Below, piece after piece: positions 7,551 to 15,609 of a stretch of 45,739 bases of DNA. Each line of letters starts with the position of its first letter. Positions within the stretch are counted from its first letter, which is position 1. Source of the stretch: Bacteroidota bacterium. GTDB lineage: Bacteria; Bacteroidota; Bacteroidia; Bacteroidales; VadinHA17. Made by a program: the position numbers and the translations under genes. The notes under the pieces are model-generated. The model was given only the letters and a program-made list of their open reading frames with translations, did not search any database and was not told the origin of the DNA. The stretch lies in contig QKGI01000097.1 of NCBI GenBank assembly GCA_003250475.1, positions 1-45,739 on the forward strand, in the 5' to 3' direction.

Positions 7551-8677
7551 GTTAATCTGCCTTTACCTTTCCCGTGTGAAGTCAGGTAAAGGAATAGAGT
7601 TAAGAATGGCGCCAAGATATCAAAAAAGAGCGAGATAAACCAAAGACGCGGCTCGTTGAATGTCCCGGCTGCCTTTTTCAGGATGATTGCCCTCATTATA
7701 AGCCTTGTGGCTGCAAGGAACGCCACAACGGGCCAGGATGCAAGCATTGCTATCATGGCGGCGAGCAGTCCGTAATAGGCTACGCGTGAGAAAGGTTCAA
7801 GGAAGAGCCTGATCTTGTCTCTCCTCCTGTAATAGACAGCAGTGGAGAGATGCCTTCTCTTCTGTTTTACCCATGCTCCCAGGCTTTTCTGAGCTATGGA
7901 GAGGGTGAAGGAATCATGCGACAGCATGAGGCTGCAGTTATCCCCTGTAGCATTACGGTTGACAAACAGGTCGTCATCACCTGACATTATGTGGTTATGA
8001 GGACCGAAACCCCCTTTTTCGAAAAAGAAACTCTTTCTGTATGCCAGGTTTCGTCCCACACCCATATAGGGTGCTCCTGCCATGGCCATGCCAAAATATT
8101 GCATCCCGGTAAACATTGTCTCATAACGGATGTAGCTGTTCAGCAACCCCTGTTCAGGCATATAGCCGCCATAGCCGATTATAATATCTGTCTTGTCATT
8201 TCCGGCAGTGGCAACCTCGCGCAGCCAGTTAACGGAGGCAGGACGGCAGTCGGCATCGGTGAAAACGAGAAGCTCATTCCTGGCAGCCTTGATACCTACC
8301 AGCATAGCCAGCTTCTTTGTGTGGGTAAACCCCGGGTTCTGCTGTATCATTGACACCCTGAGATGCTTGTAGCGCTTCATCATGATACCCAGCACATCGT
8401 CGGTATTATCTTCCGAACAATCATTGACAACTACTACCTCATATGACGGGTAATCCTGTTCAAGTACCGCCGGGAGAAACCTGGCAAGGTTCTCTCCCTC
8501 ATTACGGGCACAGATGACCACAGAAAGAGGCGGCAGCTCGTCAGGGGCCACAGCACCGGCAGCTTTTGCAGACCCGGGCCGGCGATAATACCGGAGCCAG
8601 TACCAGGTCTGTATCAGAAACATCAGACAGAAGAGGACCAGTAATATGAGATGTGCAGTATCGGTTGAAAGGATCAT
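7541..8677 (-). CDS. Family 2 glycosyltransferase, membrane-anchored
   Basis: A GT-A fold glycosyltransferase that would transfer a sugar from a nucleotide donor to a lipid or glycan. From ATG 8677 it has 378 residues. A transmembrane helix at the N-terminus is followed by the GT2 domain: VVICARNEGENLARFLP at its start, VVNDCSEDNTDD, the metal-binding FTDADCRP, SGDDDLFV and a QKRRH motif resembling QxxRW. Two or three hydrophobic helices lie near the C-terminus. It heads the operon with the sigma factor and rsmG. A TTG at 8701 is also open, but the internal ATG is preferred because the hydrophobic anchor begins just after it. The acceptor is unknown. Confidence 0.87.
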   Translation of the reverse strand: MILSTDTAHLILLVLFCLMFLIQTWYWLRYYRRPGSAKAAGAVAPDELPPLSVVICARNEGENLARFLPAVLEQDYPSYEVVVVNDCSEDNTDDVLGIMMKRYKHLRVSMIQQNPGFTHTKKLAMLVGIKAARNELLVFTDADCRPASVNWLREVATAGNDKTDIIIGYGGYMPEQGLLNSYIRYETMFTGMQYFGMAMAGAPYMGVGRNLAYRKSFFFEKGGFGPHNHIMSGDDDLFVNRNATGDNCSLMLSHDSFTLSIAQKSLGAWVKQKRRHLSTAVYYRRRDKIRLFLEPFSRVAYYGLLAAMIAMLASWPVVAFLAATRLIMRAIILKKAAGTFNEPRLWFISLFFDILAPFLTLFLYLTSHGKGKGRLTWK

Positions 8678-8803
8678 ATAATGTCGCTTTGTAGGCAGCA
8701 ATATTATAAAGAATTGAATAATGCGGGCAAGAATTTTTTCAACAATCAGGCTCCCTTTTTCTCAAATTGATAACTGCCTGTTCAAAATGAGGTCCAGAAA
8801 GCT

Positions 8804-8811
8804 TACTTTTG
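8804..8811 (+). promoter_or_regulatory. Candidate -7 box for tgt
   Basis: TACTTTTG matches TAnnTTTG and lies 18 bases before ATG 8829. It falls inside the apparent N-terminal extension of the tgt reading frame and so supports the shorter protein. Confidence 0.5.
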
Positions 8812-8828
8812 TGACCACCAGTCAGACG

Positions 8829-9959
8829 ATGATGTTCAGCATTGAGAAGAGAGACTTAACCACATCAGCCAGGGCGGGGGTGCTTCGTACGGCGCACGGT
8901 TCAGTTCCCACGCCTGTCTTCATGCCTGTCGGTACGGCTGCTACGGTAAAGGGTGTGCTGCACCGCGACCTGAAGAGTGAGATTGATGCACCTGTGATAC
9001 TGGCCAATACCTATCATTTATATCTTCGTCCAGGTACCGATATCATCAGCAGGGCAGGCGGCATTCACCGTTTTATGTCGTGGGACAGGCCTGTTCTGAC
9101 TGACAGCGGAGGGTACCAGGTTTTCTCGCTGGCTGCAAACAGGAAACTGACAGAGGAGGGTGCAATCTTCAGGTCGCACATTGACGGATCAAAGCATCTG
9201 TTCACCCCGGAGAAGGTAATTGACATCCAGAGGGCTATCGGCTCTGACATAATGATGGCGTTCGACGAGTGCGCCCCATGGCCATGTGACCATAATTATG
9301 CCCTTAAATCGATGGAACTGACTCACCGCTGGCTGGACAGGTGCGTGGAACAGGTCAGGAACACAGAACCACTTTACGGGGCCGACCAGATGATGTTCCC
9401 CATAGTACAGGGAGCAACATACAGCGATCTGCGCCGCATCTCGGCAGAAAAATGCGCATCAAGCGGGATGCCGGGTAATGCCATAGGCGGACTCTCCGTG
9501 GGAGAACCTGCTGAGGTGATGTACGAGATGATAGAAGTGGTTAATGAAATCCTGCCTGAGGACAAACCACGATACCTGATGGGAGTGGGGACCCCTGCTA
9601 ACATCCTCGAGGGTATATCACGCGGGATTGATATGTTCGACTGCGTCATGCCTACCCGCAATGGCAGGAATGGGATGCTCTTTACACGCGACGGAATAGT
9701 AAACATAAGGAATCAACGCTGGGCGCAGGACTTCTCGCCGGTGGATATAACCTCGGACTCGGAGATAAGTCGAACATACTCAAAGGCATATCTTCGTCAT
9801 CTGGTGATATCGGGAGAGATGCTGGGAGCCCAGATAGCTACAATACACAATCTCTCATTTTACCTCTCATTAGTCAGGGAGGCAAGGGAGAGGATACTTG
9901 ACGGTACATTCGGAACATGGAAGGAAGAGACAATCCAAAGAATTTCAGAGAGAGCCTGA
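8829..9959 (+). CDS. tgt: tRNA-guanine transglycosylase (queuosine synthesis)
   Basis: Tgt swaps guanine 34 of tRNA(Asp, Asn, His, Tyr) for preQ1, the committed step to queuosine. From ATG 8829 the product has 376 residues and starts MMFSIEKRD, matching the usual beginning of the family. Key residues seen are Asp92 in DSGGYQVFSL and the nucleophile Asp271 in MFDCVMPTRNGRNG. The C-terminal zinc site is altered: where the family has C-x-C-x2-C, this protein has Ser309, Ser311 and Ser314 at the same spacing, while His340 (TIHN) remains. Loss of this zinc site may be a Bacteroidota trait. A 36-codon upstream extension is open but contains the likely promoter. The 3' end overlaps the permease gene by 43 bp. 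Confidence 0.94.
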   Translation: MMFSIEKRDLTTSARAGVLRTAHGSVPTPVFMPVGTAATVKGVLHRDLKSEIDAPVILANTYHLYLRPGTDIISRAGGIHRFMSWDRPVLTDSGGYQVFSLAANRKLTEEGAIFRSHIDGSKHLFTPEKVIDIQRAIGSDIMMAFDECAPWPCDHNYALKSMELTHRWLDRCVEQVRNTEPLYGADQMMFPIVQGATYSDLRRISAEKCASSGMPGNAIGGLSVGEPAEVMYEMIEVVNEILPEDKPRYLMGVGTPANILEGISRGIDMFDCVMPTRNGRNGMLFTRDGIVNIRNQRWAQDFSPVDITSDSEISRTYSKAYLRHLVISGEMLGAQIATIHNLSFYLSLVREARERILDGTFGTWKEETIQRISERA

Positions 9960-11056
9960 GAAGACTTGCACCGCATATCCTGGACTGGTACATCATCAGA
10001 CAGTTTCTCGGGACATTCCTCTTCTCACTGGTGCTTATCCTGGGCATTGCAGTGATCTTCGACTTCTCCGAGAAGATTGACGACTTCATCCAGAAACAGG
10101 CACCACTGAAGGCTATCATTTTCGACTACTACCTGAACTTCATACCCTATTTCGCCACCCTGTTCGCACCGATGTTCGTCTTTATCTCTGTTATCTTCTT
10201 TACATCGAGGCTGGCAGTCAATACGGAGATAATAGCCATACTCAACAGCGGGATGAGCTTCAGGAGGCTGCTGGTGCCCTATCTGATCTCCGCTGCTTTT
10301 ATCGCCCTCTGTACCTTCATGCTGCAGAACTATGTCCTTCCACATTCAAACATTGCAAGGCTCGACTTTGAGGAGAAGTACTACCGGAGCTCTGATTTCC
10401 GCAGGGTCAATGTTCCTTCCATACACCGCCAGGTCAATCCCAATGTGTACATATACATGGAGCAGTACAACAAGATCTCCCAGAGCGGCCGCAACTTCAG
10501 CATGGAACATTTCGATGAACAGGGAAGACTGGTCTCAAAGATGACAGCCAGTATGATAAGATGGGACAGCACCACAAATAAGTGGGGAGCATGGTGGTAT
10601 TATATCAGGGACACCGACAGTCTGGGCGAAAGGATAACCTCAGGGAGGCGGATAGATACTGTACTTAATGTGGGGCCGGACGATTTCACCAGATCGCCGG
10701 AATTTGTCTATACCATGACCCACGGCGAACTGCTGGATTATATCCATGTCCTTAAATCACAGGGATCAGACGAGGTCAAACTCTATCTCAATGAGAAACA
10801 CAGGCGGTATGCCTCACCTTTCGCTTTCTTCATCCTGACTCTAATCGGTGTCTCACTCTCTTCAAGAAAGATCAAGGGAGGGATAGGCATGCAGATAGGC
10901 CTCGGATTGGTACTGACATTCTCATACATCCTGTTTATGCAGTTCTCCTCGCAATTCTCGCTGAAAGGTGACCTGAACCCTGCCCTGGCAATGTGGATCC
11001 CCAATATCATCTATACGTTCATTGCCGCGGGCGTTTATTATACCGCTCCGAAATAA
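9917..11056 (+). CDS. LptF/LptG family lipopolysaccharide export permease
   Basis: A YjgP/YjgQ-family permease, the inner-membrane part of the LptB2FG exporter that extracts lipopolysaccharide and passes it to LptC. The 379-residue protein has the standard layout: two or three transmembrane helices at the N-terminus (about residues 25-120), a large periplasmic beta-jellyroll domain (about 140-290), and three C-terminal helices (about 300-378) including FFILTLIGVSLSSRKIKGGIGMQ. Whether it is LptF or LptG cannot be settled from sequence alone. The start overlaps tgt by 43 bp; no later start codon would keep the first helix, so the overlap appears real. Confidence 0.9.
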   Translation: MEGRDNPKNFRESLRRLAPHILDWYIIRQFLGTFLFSLVLILGIAVIFDFSEKIDDFIQKQAPLKAIIFDYYLNFIPYFATLFAPMFVFISVIFFTSRLAVNTEIIAILNSGMSFRRLLVPYLISAAFIALCTFMLQNYVLPHSNIARLDFEEKYYRSSDFRRVNVPSIHRQVNPNVYIYMEQYNKISQSGRNFSMEHFDEQGRLVSKMTASMIRWDSTTNKWGAWWYYIRDTDSLGERITSGRRIDTVLNVGPDDFTRSPEFVYTMTHGELLDYIHVLKSQGSDEVKLYLNEKHRRYASPFAFFILTLIGVSLSSRKIKGGIGMQIGLGLVLTFSYILFMQFSSQFSLKGDLNPALAMWIPNIIYTFIAAGVYYTAPK

Positions 11057-11145
11057 CACATTTTACTCATTTCTGTGCATAAATGAAATTTGTATATTGC
11101 CGTCCTTTTTATTACTAAGCATTATTGATTAAAAGAGTCTTGATT

Positions 11146-12690
11146 ATGGCACTTGAGAAAAAGATACGGGAACTTAAGGAGAAGCGTGAAAAGATGCTTC
11201 TTGGCGGCGGTGAGGAAGCCGTCGGAAAGCAAAAAGCCATGGGTAAAAATACTGCCCGTGAACGAATTATGGCTATCCTTGATACCGGCACATTCAATGA
11301 ATATGATATGTTCGTTGAGCATGACGCCCGCGATTTCGGGATGGATAAGAAGCATCTGCCAAGCGATGGTGTTGTGATAGGCACAGGATCCGTCCACGGT
11401 AACCCGGTCGCGATCTTTGCGCAGGATTTTACTGTTGCCGGCGGTTCCCTGGGGTTGATGCACTCGCGTAAGATAACCAAGATCATGGACCATGCCCTTA
11501 AGATGAGGATACCTCTTATAGGGATCAATGACTCCGGCGGGGCAAGAATCCAGGAAGGTGTCAACTCACTGGCAGGGTATGGGGAGATATTCTTCAGGAA
11601 CACAATCTCAAGCGGGGTGATACCTCAGATATCGGTGATACTCGGACCGTGTGCGGGAGGTGCTGTGTATTCGCCGGCACTGACAGACTTTGTCTTCGTT
11701 GTTGAGAATATCTCAAAGATGTTTATCACCGGGCCGGAGGTAATAAAGACAGTCCTGGGTGAGGAGATATCGATGGAGGCCCTTGGAGGTGCCAGGGTGC
11801 ATTGTGAGACTTCCGGCAACGCGCATTTCTTCTCTATGTCAGAGGAGGAATGTTTCAGCCAGATCAAGAGGCTGATCTCATTGATCCCGAGGAACAATGA
11901 GGTTAAAGCACAGCCTGCAGAGACAATGCCGCCTGACAGCAGTTACGATATCGAACAGATTGTGCCCGGAGACCCGACCTTACCCTATGATGTGAGGGAT
12001 GTCATCAGGGCTGTAGCCGACAGCTCCGACTTCTTTGAGATACAGGAGATGTATGCCCGCAATATGGTTATCGGCCTGGGACGTATCGGGGGCAGGACAG
12101 TGGGTTTTGTAGCCAACCAGCCTCTTGAGATGGCCGGTGTCCTTGATGTCGATTCTTCAGACAAGGCGGCCAGGTTCATACGTTACTGCGATGCCTTTAA
12201 TATACCGCTCGTCACCTTTGTGGACCTGCCGGGATACCTGCCGGGGGTGGATCAGGAGCATGCCGGTGTCATTCGCCACGGTGCCAAGGTGCTTTATGCT
12301 TACAGTGAGGCCACGGTGCCCAAGCTGACAGTCATACTCCGCAAGGCTTACGGAGGAGGATATATTGCGATGAGTTCGCGTCACCTGCGTGCCGACTTTG
12401 TTTTTGCATGGCCTGCCGCAGAGATAGCCGTAATGGGACCTGAAGGCGCGGCAAACATCATCTTCCGTAAGGAGATAACATCTGCCTCCAGCCCGGAAGA
12501 GATGCGTAAACAGAAGGTGGAGGAGTACAGGGAGAAATTCGCCAATCCTTATGTGGCTGCATCAAGGGGCTACGTCGACGCGGTAATTGAGCCTTCAGAG
12601 ACGCGCAGACTGCTGCTCCATGCACTGGAGGTGTCAGAGAACAAGGTTGTACAGATGCCCTGGAAGAAGCATGGTATACCACCGTTCTGA
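11146..12690 (+). CDS. Acyl-CoA carboxylase carboxyltransferase (propionyl/methylmalonyl-CoA type)
   Basis: The carboxyltransferase subunit of a biotin-dependent enzyme acting on propionyl-CoA or methylmalonyl-CoA. With ATG 11146 it has 514 residues (MALEKKIRELKEKRE). Two crotonase-like halves are visible: the first contains INDSGGARIQEGVNSLAGYGE and GPCAGGAVYSPALTDF; the second contains VDLPGYLPGVDQEHAGVIRHGAK and AYGGGYIAM, the oxyanion-hole glycines. It lies 22 bp ahead of a biotin carrier gene. No biotin carboxylase and no sodium-pump subunits (OadB, OadG types) are nearby, so either a carboxylase or a decarboxylase role is possible. MeaB at 31058 points to methylmalonyl-CoA metabolism in the same cell. 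Confidence 0.93.
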   Translation: MALEKKIRELKEKREKMLLGGGEEAVGKQKAMGKNTARERIMAILDTGTFNEYDMFVEHDARDFGMDKKHLPSDGVVIGTGSVHGNPVAIFAQDFTVAGGSLGLMHSRKITKIMDHALKMRIPLIGINDSGGARIQEGVNSLAGYGEIFFRNTISSGVIPQISVILGPCAGGAVYSPALTDFVFVVENISKMFITGPEVIKTVLGEEISMEALGGARVHCETSGNAHFFSMSEEECFSQIKRLISLIPRNNEVKAQPAETMPPDSSYDIEQIVPGDPTLPYDVRDVIRAVADSSDFFEIQEMYARNMVIGLGRIGGRTVGFVANQPLEMAGVLDVDSSDKAARFIRYCDAFNIPLVTFVDLPGYLPGVDQEHAGVIRHGAKVLYAYSEATVPKLTVILRKAYGGGYIAMSSRHLRADFVFAWPAAEIAVMGPEGAANIIFRKEITSASSPEEMRKQKVEEYREKFANPYVAASRGYVDAVIEPSETRRLLLHALEVSENKVVQMPWKKHGIPPF

Positions 12691-12712
12691 TTGATGTAGC
12701 AAAAGAATATCT

Positions 12713-13027
12713 ATGGAAAAGAGAACAACAGAGAAGCTTGTCATTGACAATACAGAGTATACCACGGGACTGAGCCGCCGTTATAAGGAACGCAAGCCTT
12801 ATGAAGCTCCTGTTCCCGGCAGGCTGTACAGCTTTATTCCCGGGACAGTGATTGAGGTCCTGGTCAGCGTGGGAGACAGCGTCAGACAGGGTGATGATAT
12901 GGTTATCCTTGACGCCATGAAGATGAAGAACAGACTCAAGAGCCATGTTGAAGGGACGGTAGTGGCGGTCAATGTCAAGCCTGGCGACAGGGTAACAAAA
13001 GGGATGGTTCTTGCTGAGATATCCTGA
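12713..13027 (+). CDS. Biotin carboxyl carrier protein
   Basis: A 104-residue biotinyl-carrier protein. The C-terminal 75 residues form the lipoyl/biotinyl hammerhead, with the attachment motif DAMKMKN, in which Lys70 would carry biotin. The usual long Ala/Pro-rich linker is absent, which makes it compact. It would shuttle a carboxyl group to or from the carboxyltransferase encoded just upstream; the 22-bp gap and shared strand support a single transcript. It ends 13 bp before the convergent ispE stop. Confidence 0.92.
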   Translation: MEKRTTEKLVIDNTEYTTGLSRRYKERKPYEAPVPGRLYSFIPGTVIEVLVSVGDSVRQGDDMVILDAMKMKNRLKSHVEGTVVAVNVKPGDRVTKGMVLAEIS

Positions 13028-13040
13028 GGCCGGCAGGCTA

Positions 13041-13862
13041 TCAGATCATTTCGCAGGTATTGAGCCGGTAACGGCTTATCTCACGCGGTAAATCCGGTTC
13101 CTCCCTGAAGATGCCGTAAACCGCCGATCCGCTGCCTGACATTGAGGCATACAGGGCACCGGCTTCGTAGAGTGCCACCTTAAGCATTCCGACCTGCGGG
13201 TATGCACGGAAAATATTTAATTCAAAATCATTCATCACCCTGCCGCGCCATTCACTCACCGGGAGATTGAGAAGCTGCCGTAATGATAAACCTGTCGGGC
13301 ACGGTACACATCCTGCATAGGCCTCGGCAGTGTTTATATTAACGTCGGGGTAAAGGATTACAATATGATACTTGCTCAGATCGAGAGGGAACTCGGAGAG
13401 GATGTTGCCTACTCCCTCAGCAAAGGACGGGGTTCCGTCAATAAAGAACGGAGCATCACTGCCAAGCCTCCCGGCAAACGATCTCAGTTCTTCTGAGTTG
13501 AGGCCGAAGCCGAAATACCTGTTCAGTGCCTTCAGTATGCCTGCCGCATCAGATGAACCACCTCCCAGGCCGGCCCCGACAGGTATACTTTTGTGAAGAT
13601 GAATACGCAACCCGGGAAAATCGAACGACTGTCTCATGAGCTTTACCGTCTTCATTACCAGGTTGTCATCAGGGTCTGAACCCTCCATGACACCCGTCAC
13701 TCTCAGGGTGTCACTCTTACGGTTATCCTTTCTCACCACGAACTCAAGAGCATCAGTCAGGTCAACAGGGTAGAAGAAGGTCTCTATATTATGATAGCCG
13801 TCAGGCCTCTTCTCCATAATCCTTAAACCGATATTTATCTTAGCTCTTGGAAATACTACCAT
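13041..13862 (-). CDS. ispE: 4-diphosphocytidyl-2-C-methyl-D-erythritol kinase
   Basis: IspE phosphorylates CDP-methylerythritol in the MEP route to isoprenoid precursors. The 273-residue product is a GHMP kinase with an N-terminal PRAKINIGLRI stretch, the ATP-binding loop PVGAGLGGGSSDAAG near residues 93-107 and a late GSGSAVYGIF glycine motif. Length fits the family. The gene is monocistronic with its own candidate -7 box. Isoprenoids made here would feed quinones, undecaprenol and the carotenoid genes at 38-41 kb. Confidence 0.94.
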   Translation of the reverse strand: MVVFPRAKINIGLRIMEKRPDGYHNIETFFYPVDLTDALEFVVRKDNRKSDTLRVTGVMEGSDPDDNLVMKTVKLMRQSFDFPGLRIHLHKSIPVGAGLGGGSSDAAGILKALNRYFGFGLNSEELRSFAGRLGSDAPFFIDGTPSFAEGVGNILSEFPLDLSKYHIVILYPDVNINTAEAYAGCVPCPTGLSLRQLLNLPVSEWRGRVMNDFELNIFRAYPQVGMLKVALYEAGALYASMSGSGSAVYGIFREEPDLPREISRYRLNTCEMI

Positions 13863-13884
13863 TTTGCAGTGGCTCTTATGAGAT

Positions 13885-13892
13885 CAAAAATA
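13885..13892 (-). promoter_or_regulatory. Candidate -7 box for ispE
   Basis: The minus strand reads TATTTTTG, matching TAnnTTTG, 23 bases before the ispE ATG. No -33 match was found at standard spacing. Confidence 0.45.
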
Positions 13893-13972
13893 TACTAACC
13901 TTTTGAATTTCCATCATCTTTCCCTGTTATATCCGTTTTCAACATCTTTTGAACAATTGTCTGTTTGAAACA

Positions 13973-14007
13973 AATAACCTGCCGGTAGCCCATTACCAGC
14001 GGTTATT
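13973..14007. promoter_or_regulatory. Inverted repeat at the dnaB promoter
   Basis: Perfect 7-bp arms AATAACC (13973-13979) and GGTTATT (14001-14007) enclose a shorter nested pair GGTA/TACC with a 6-base loop. The downstream arm ends 3 bases before the candidate dnaB -7 box, so the repeat covers the -33 region. It could be an operator or a DNA-level cruciform; it lies upstream of the expected transcript start. Confidence 0.45.
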
Positions 14008-14009
14008 GT

Positions 14010-14017
14010 TAAATTTG
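14010..14017 (+). promoter_or_regulatory. Candidate -7 box for dnaB
   Basis: TAAATTTG matches TAnnTTTG, 61 bases before the dnaB ATG and directly after the inverted repeat at 13973-14007. Confidence 0.45.
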
Positions 14018-14077
14018 ACTGCGACAGTTACATAGCATTGAAGTTTTTAAGGAATAGGTTATCAATAAGATAAGTTA

Positions 14078-15604
14078 ATGGCACAGGTAGCACCAAGAGG
14101 CAGGCAGGATAAAAAGCCGTCGGTAGTAGTCATACCGGAAGGAGGACGTATACCTCCGCAGTCACCTGAGATGGAGGAAGCAGTTCTTGGAGCTGCCATG
14201 CTCGAGATTGAAGCGGCACGGATGGTGGTTGACATGCTGAGGCCGGAGGTGTTCTATTCGGCTGCCCATCAGAAGATATTTTCCGCTATTGCGGAGCTCA
14301 ATAAACGTGATCAGCCTATAGATCTTCTCACTGTCACCCAGGAGCTCAAGCGTGGGAATGATCTTGATGAGGCGGGTGGTCCGGTCTATCTGACCGAGCT
14401 TACATCAAGGATTGTTTCCGCTGCCAACATAGAGTTTCATGCCCGCATTGTTCTGCAGAAGTATATTCAGCGTGAGCTTATTCGTGCTTCGACCCTTATT
14501 CAGAACATGGTCTACGAAGACACACTTGATGTGACCGAGCTGCTTGACAGGAGTGAGGATGAGCTTTTCAGGATTGCCGAGGGCAACATCAAGCATGAAG
14601 TTGCCCCGATACACGAGGTTATCAAGCAGGCTCTCACCGAGATAGAAGAGCTGGGTAAGAAAGAAGATGCTCTTGTGGGGGTGCCTTCGGGCTTCACAAA
14701 GCTTGACAGGCTCACTTCCGGCTGGCAGAGGTCTGAACTTGTAATAATAGCTGCAAGACCGTCGATGGGGAAGACGGCATTTGCTCTTACCATGGCCCGC
14801 AACATGGCCATTGATCATGGCAGGAAGGTTGCCATTTTCTCTCTTGAGATGGCTGCCATTCAGCTTGTTAACAGGCTCATTGTCTCGGAGACCGAGATCC
14901 CCGGTGAGAAGATCAAGAACGGAAAGCTCTCTTCTGAGGAGTGGTCGCTGCTGGAGTCGCGTATTAAATCCCTCACCGAGGCTCCGATATATATTGATGA
15001 CACACCTGCCATCTCGGTCTTCGAGCTCAGGGCAAAATGCAGGCGGCTGAAAGCACAGGGACGGCTTGATGTGGTGATTGTCGATTATCTGCAGCTGATG
15101 ACAGGGCCGCCTGATGCAGGCAGCCGGGAACAGGAGGTGAGCTCTATCTCAAGAGCATTGAAGAGCATTGCCAAGGAACTGGCAGTACCGGTCTTGGCTC
15201 TCTCCCAGCTGAACAGGTCGGTGGAGACGCGTGGAGGAAACAAGAAGCCGATGCTGTCAGACCTGCGTGAGTCAGGCGCCATTGAGCAGGACGCTGATAT
15301 GGTAGTTTTCATCCACAGGCCTGAGAAGATGGGTATGTCACAGTTTGAAGACGGGCAATCGACAAAGGGCCATGCCGATATCATCCTTGCTAAAAACCGT
15401 AACGGTCCGACAGATGAGGTCCTCCTCTACTTCAAGGAAGACCGGGCTGCCTTCATTGAGCCTGATGAATTCAGTCCGGATGTCTCTTTCCCCGAGTCAC
15501 CGGCAGGCGGGGTGTATACGATGGGATCAAAGATGAATGACGATATCTCATCGGATTACAGCGACTTTTCCAATGACGACAATGGCCGCAAGCCGCTCTT
15601 CTGA
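14078..15604 (+). CDS. dnaB: Replicative DNA helicase DnaB
   Basis: The hexameric replicative helicase that unwinds DNA at the fork. The 508-residue protein has an N-terminal helical domain that contacts primase (about residues 28-130), a linker (about 150-190) and a RecA-like motor. The Walker A motif ARPSMGKT lies at residues 226-233, Walker B appears as VVIVDYLQLM, and the SDLRESGAIEQDAD and AKNRNGPT motifs follow. The tail after residue 470 is acidic and Asp/Ser rich. No intein interrupts the motor. The gene is alone on this strand, facing a DUF5686 gene whose stop is 5 bp away. The AT-rich 215-bp upstream region carries inverted repeats. Confidence 0.97.
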   Translation: MAQVAPRGRQDKKPSVVVIPEGGRIPPQSPEMEEAVLGAAMLEIEAARMVVDMLRPEVFYSAAHQKIFSAIAELNKRDQPIDLLTVTQELKRGNDLDEAGGPVYLTELTSRIVSAANIEFHARIVLQKYIQRELIRASTLIQNMVYEDTLDVTELLDRSEDELFRIAEGNIKHEVAPIHEVIKQALTEIEELGKKEDALVGVPSGFTKLDRLTSGWQRSELVIIAARPSMGKTAFALTMARNMAIDHGRKVAIFSLEMAAIQLVNRLIVSETEIPGEKIKNGKLSSEEWSLLESRIKSLTEAPIYIDDTPAISVFELRAKCRRLKAQGRLDVVIVDYLQLMTGPPDAGSREQEVSSISRALKSIAKELAVPVLALSQLNRSVETRGGNKKPMLSDLRESGAIEQDADMVVFIHRPEKMGMSQFEDGQSTKGHADIILAKNRNGPTDEVLLYFKEDRAAFIEPDEFSPDVSFPESPAGGVYTMGSKMNDDISSDYSDFSNDDNGRKPLF

Positions 15605-15609
15605 GTTTC

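Noticed and set aside
8721-8828. N-terminal extension of Tgt
   Set aside because: The 36 extra codons have no counterpart in the family and contain the likely -7 promoter box.
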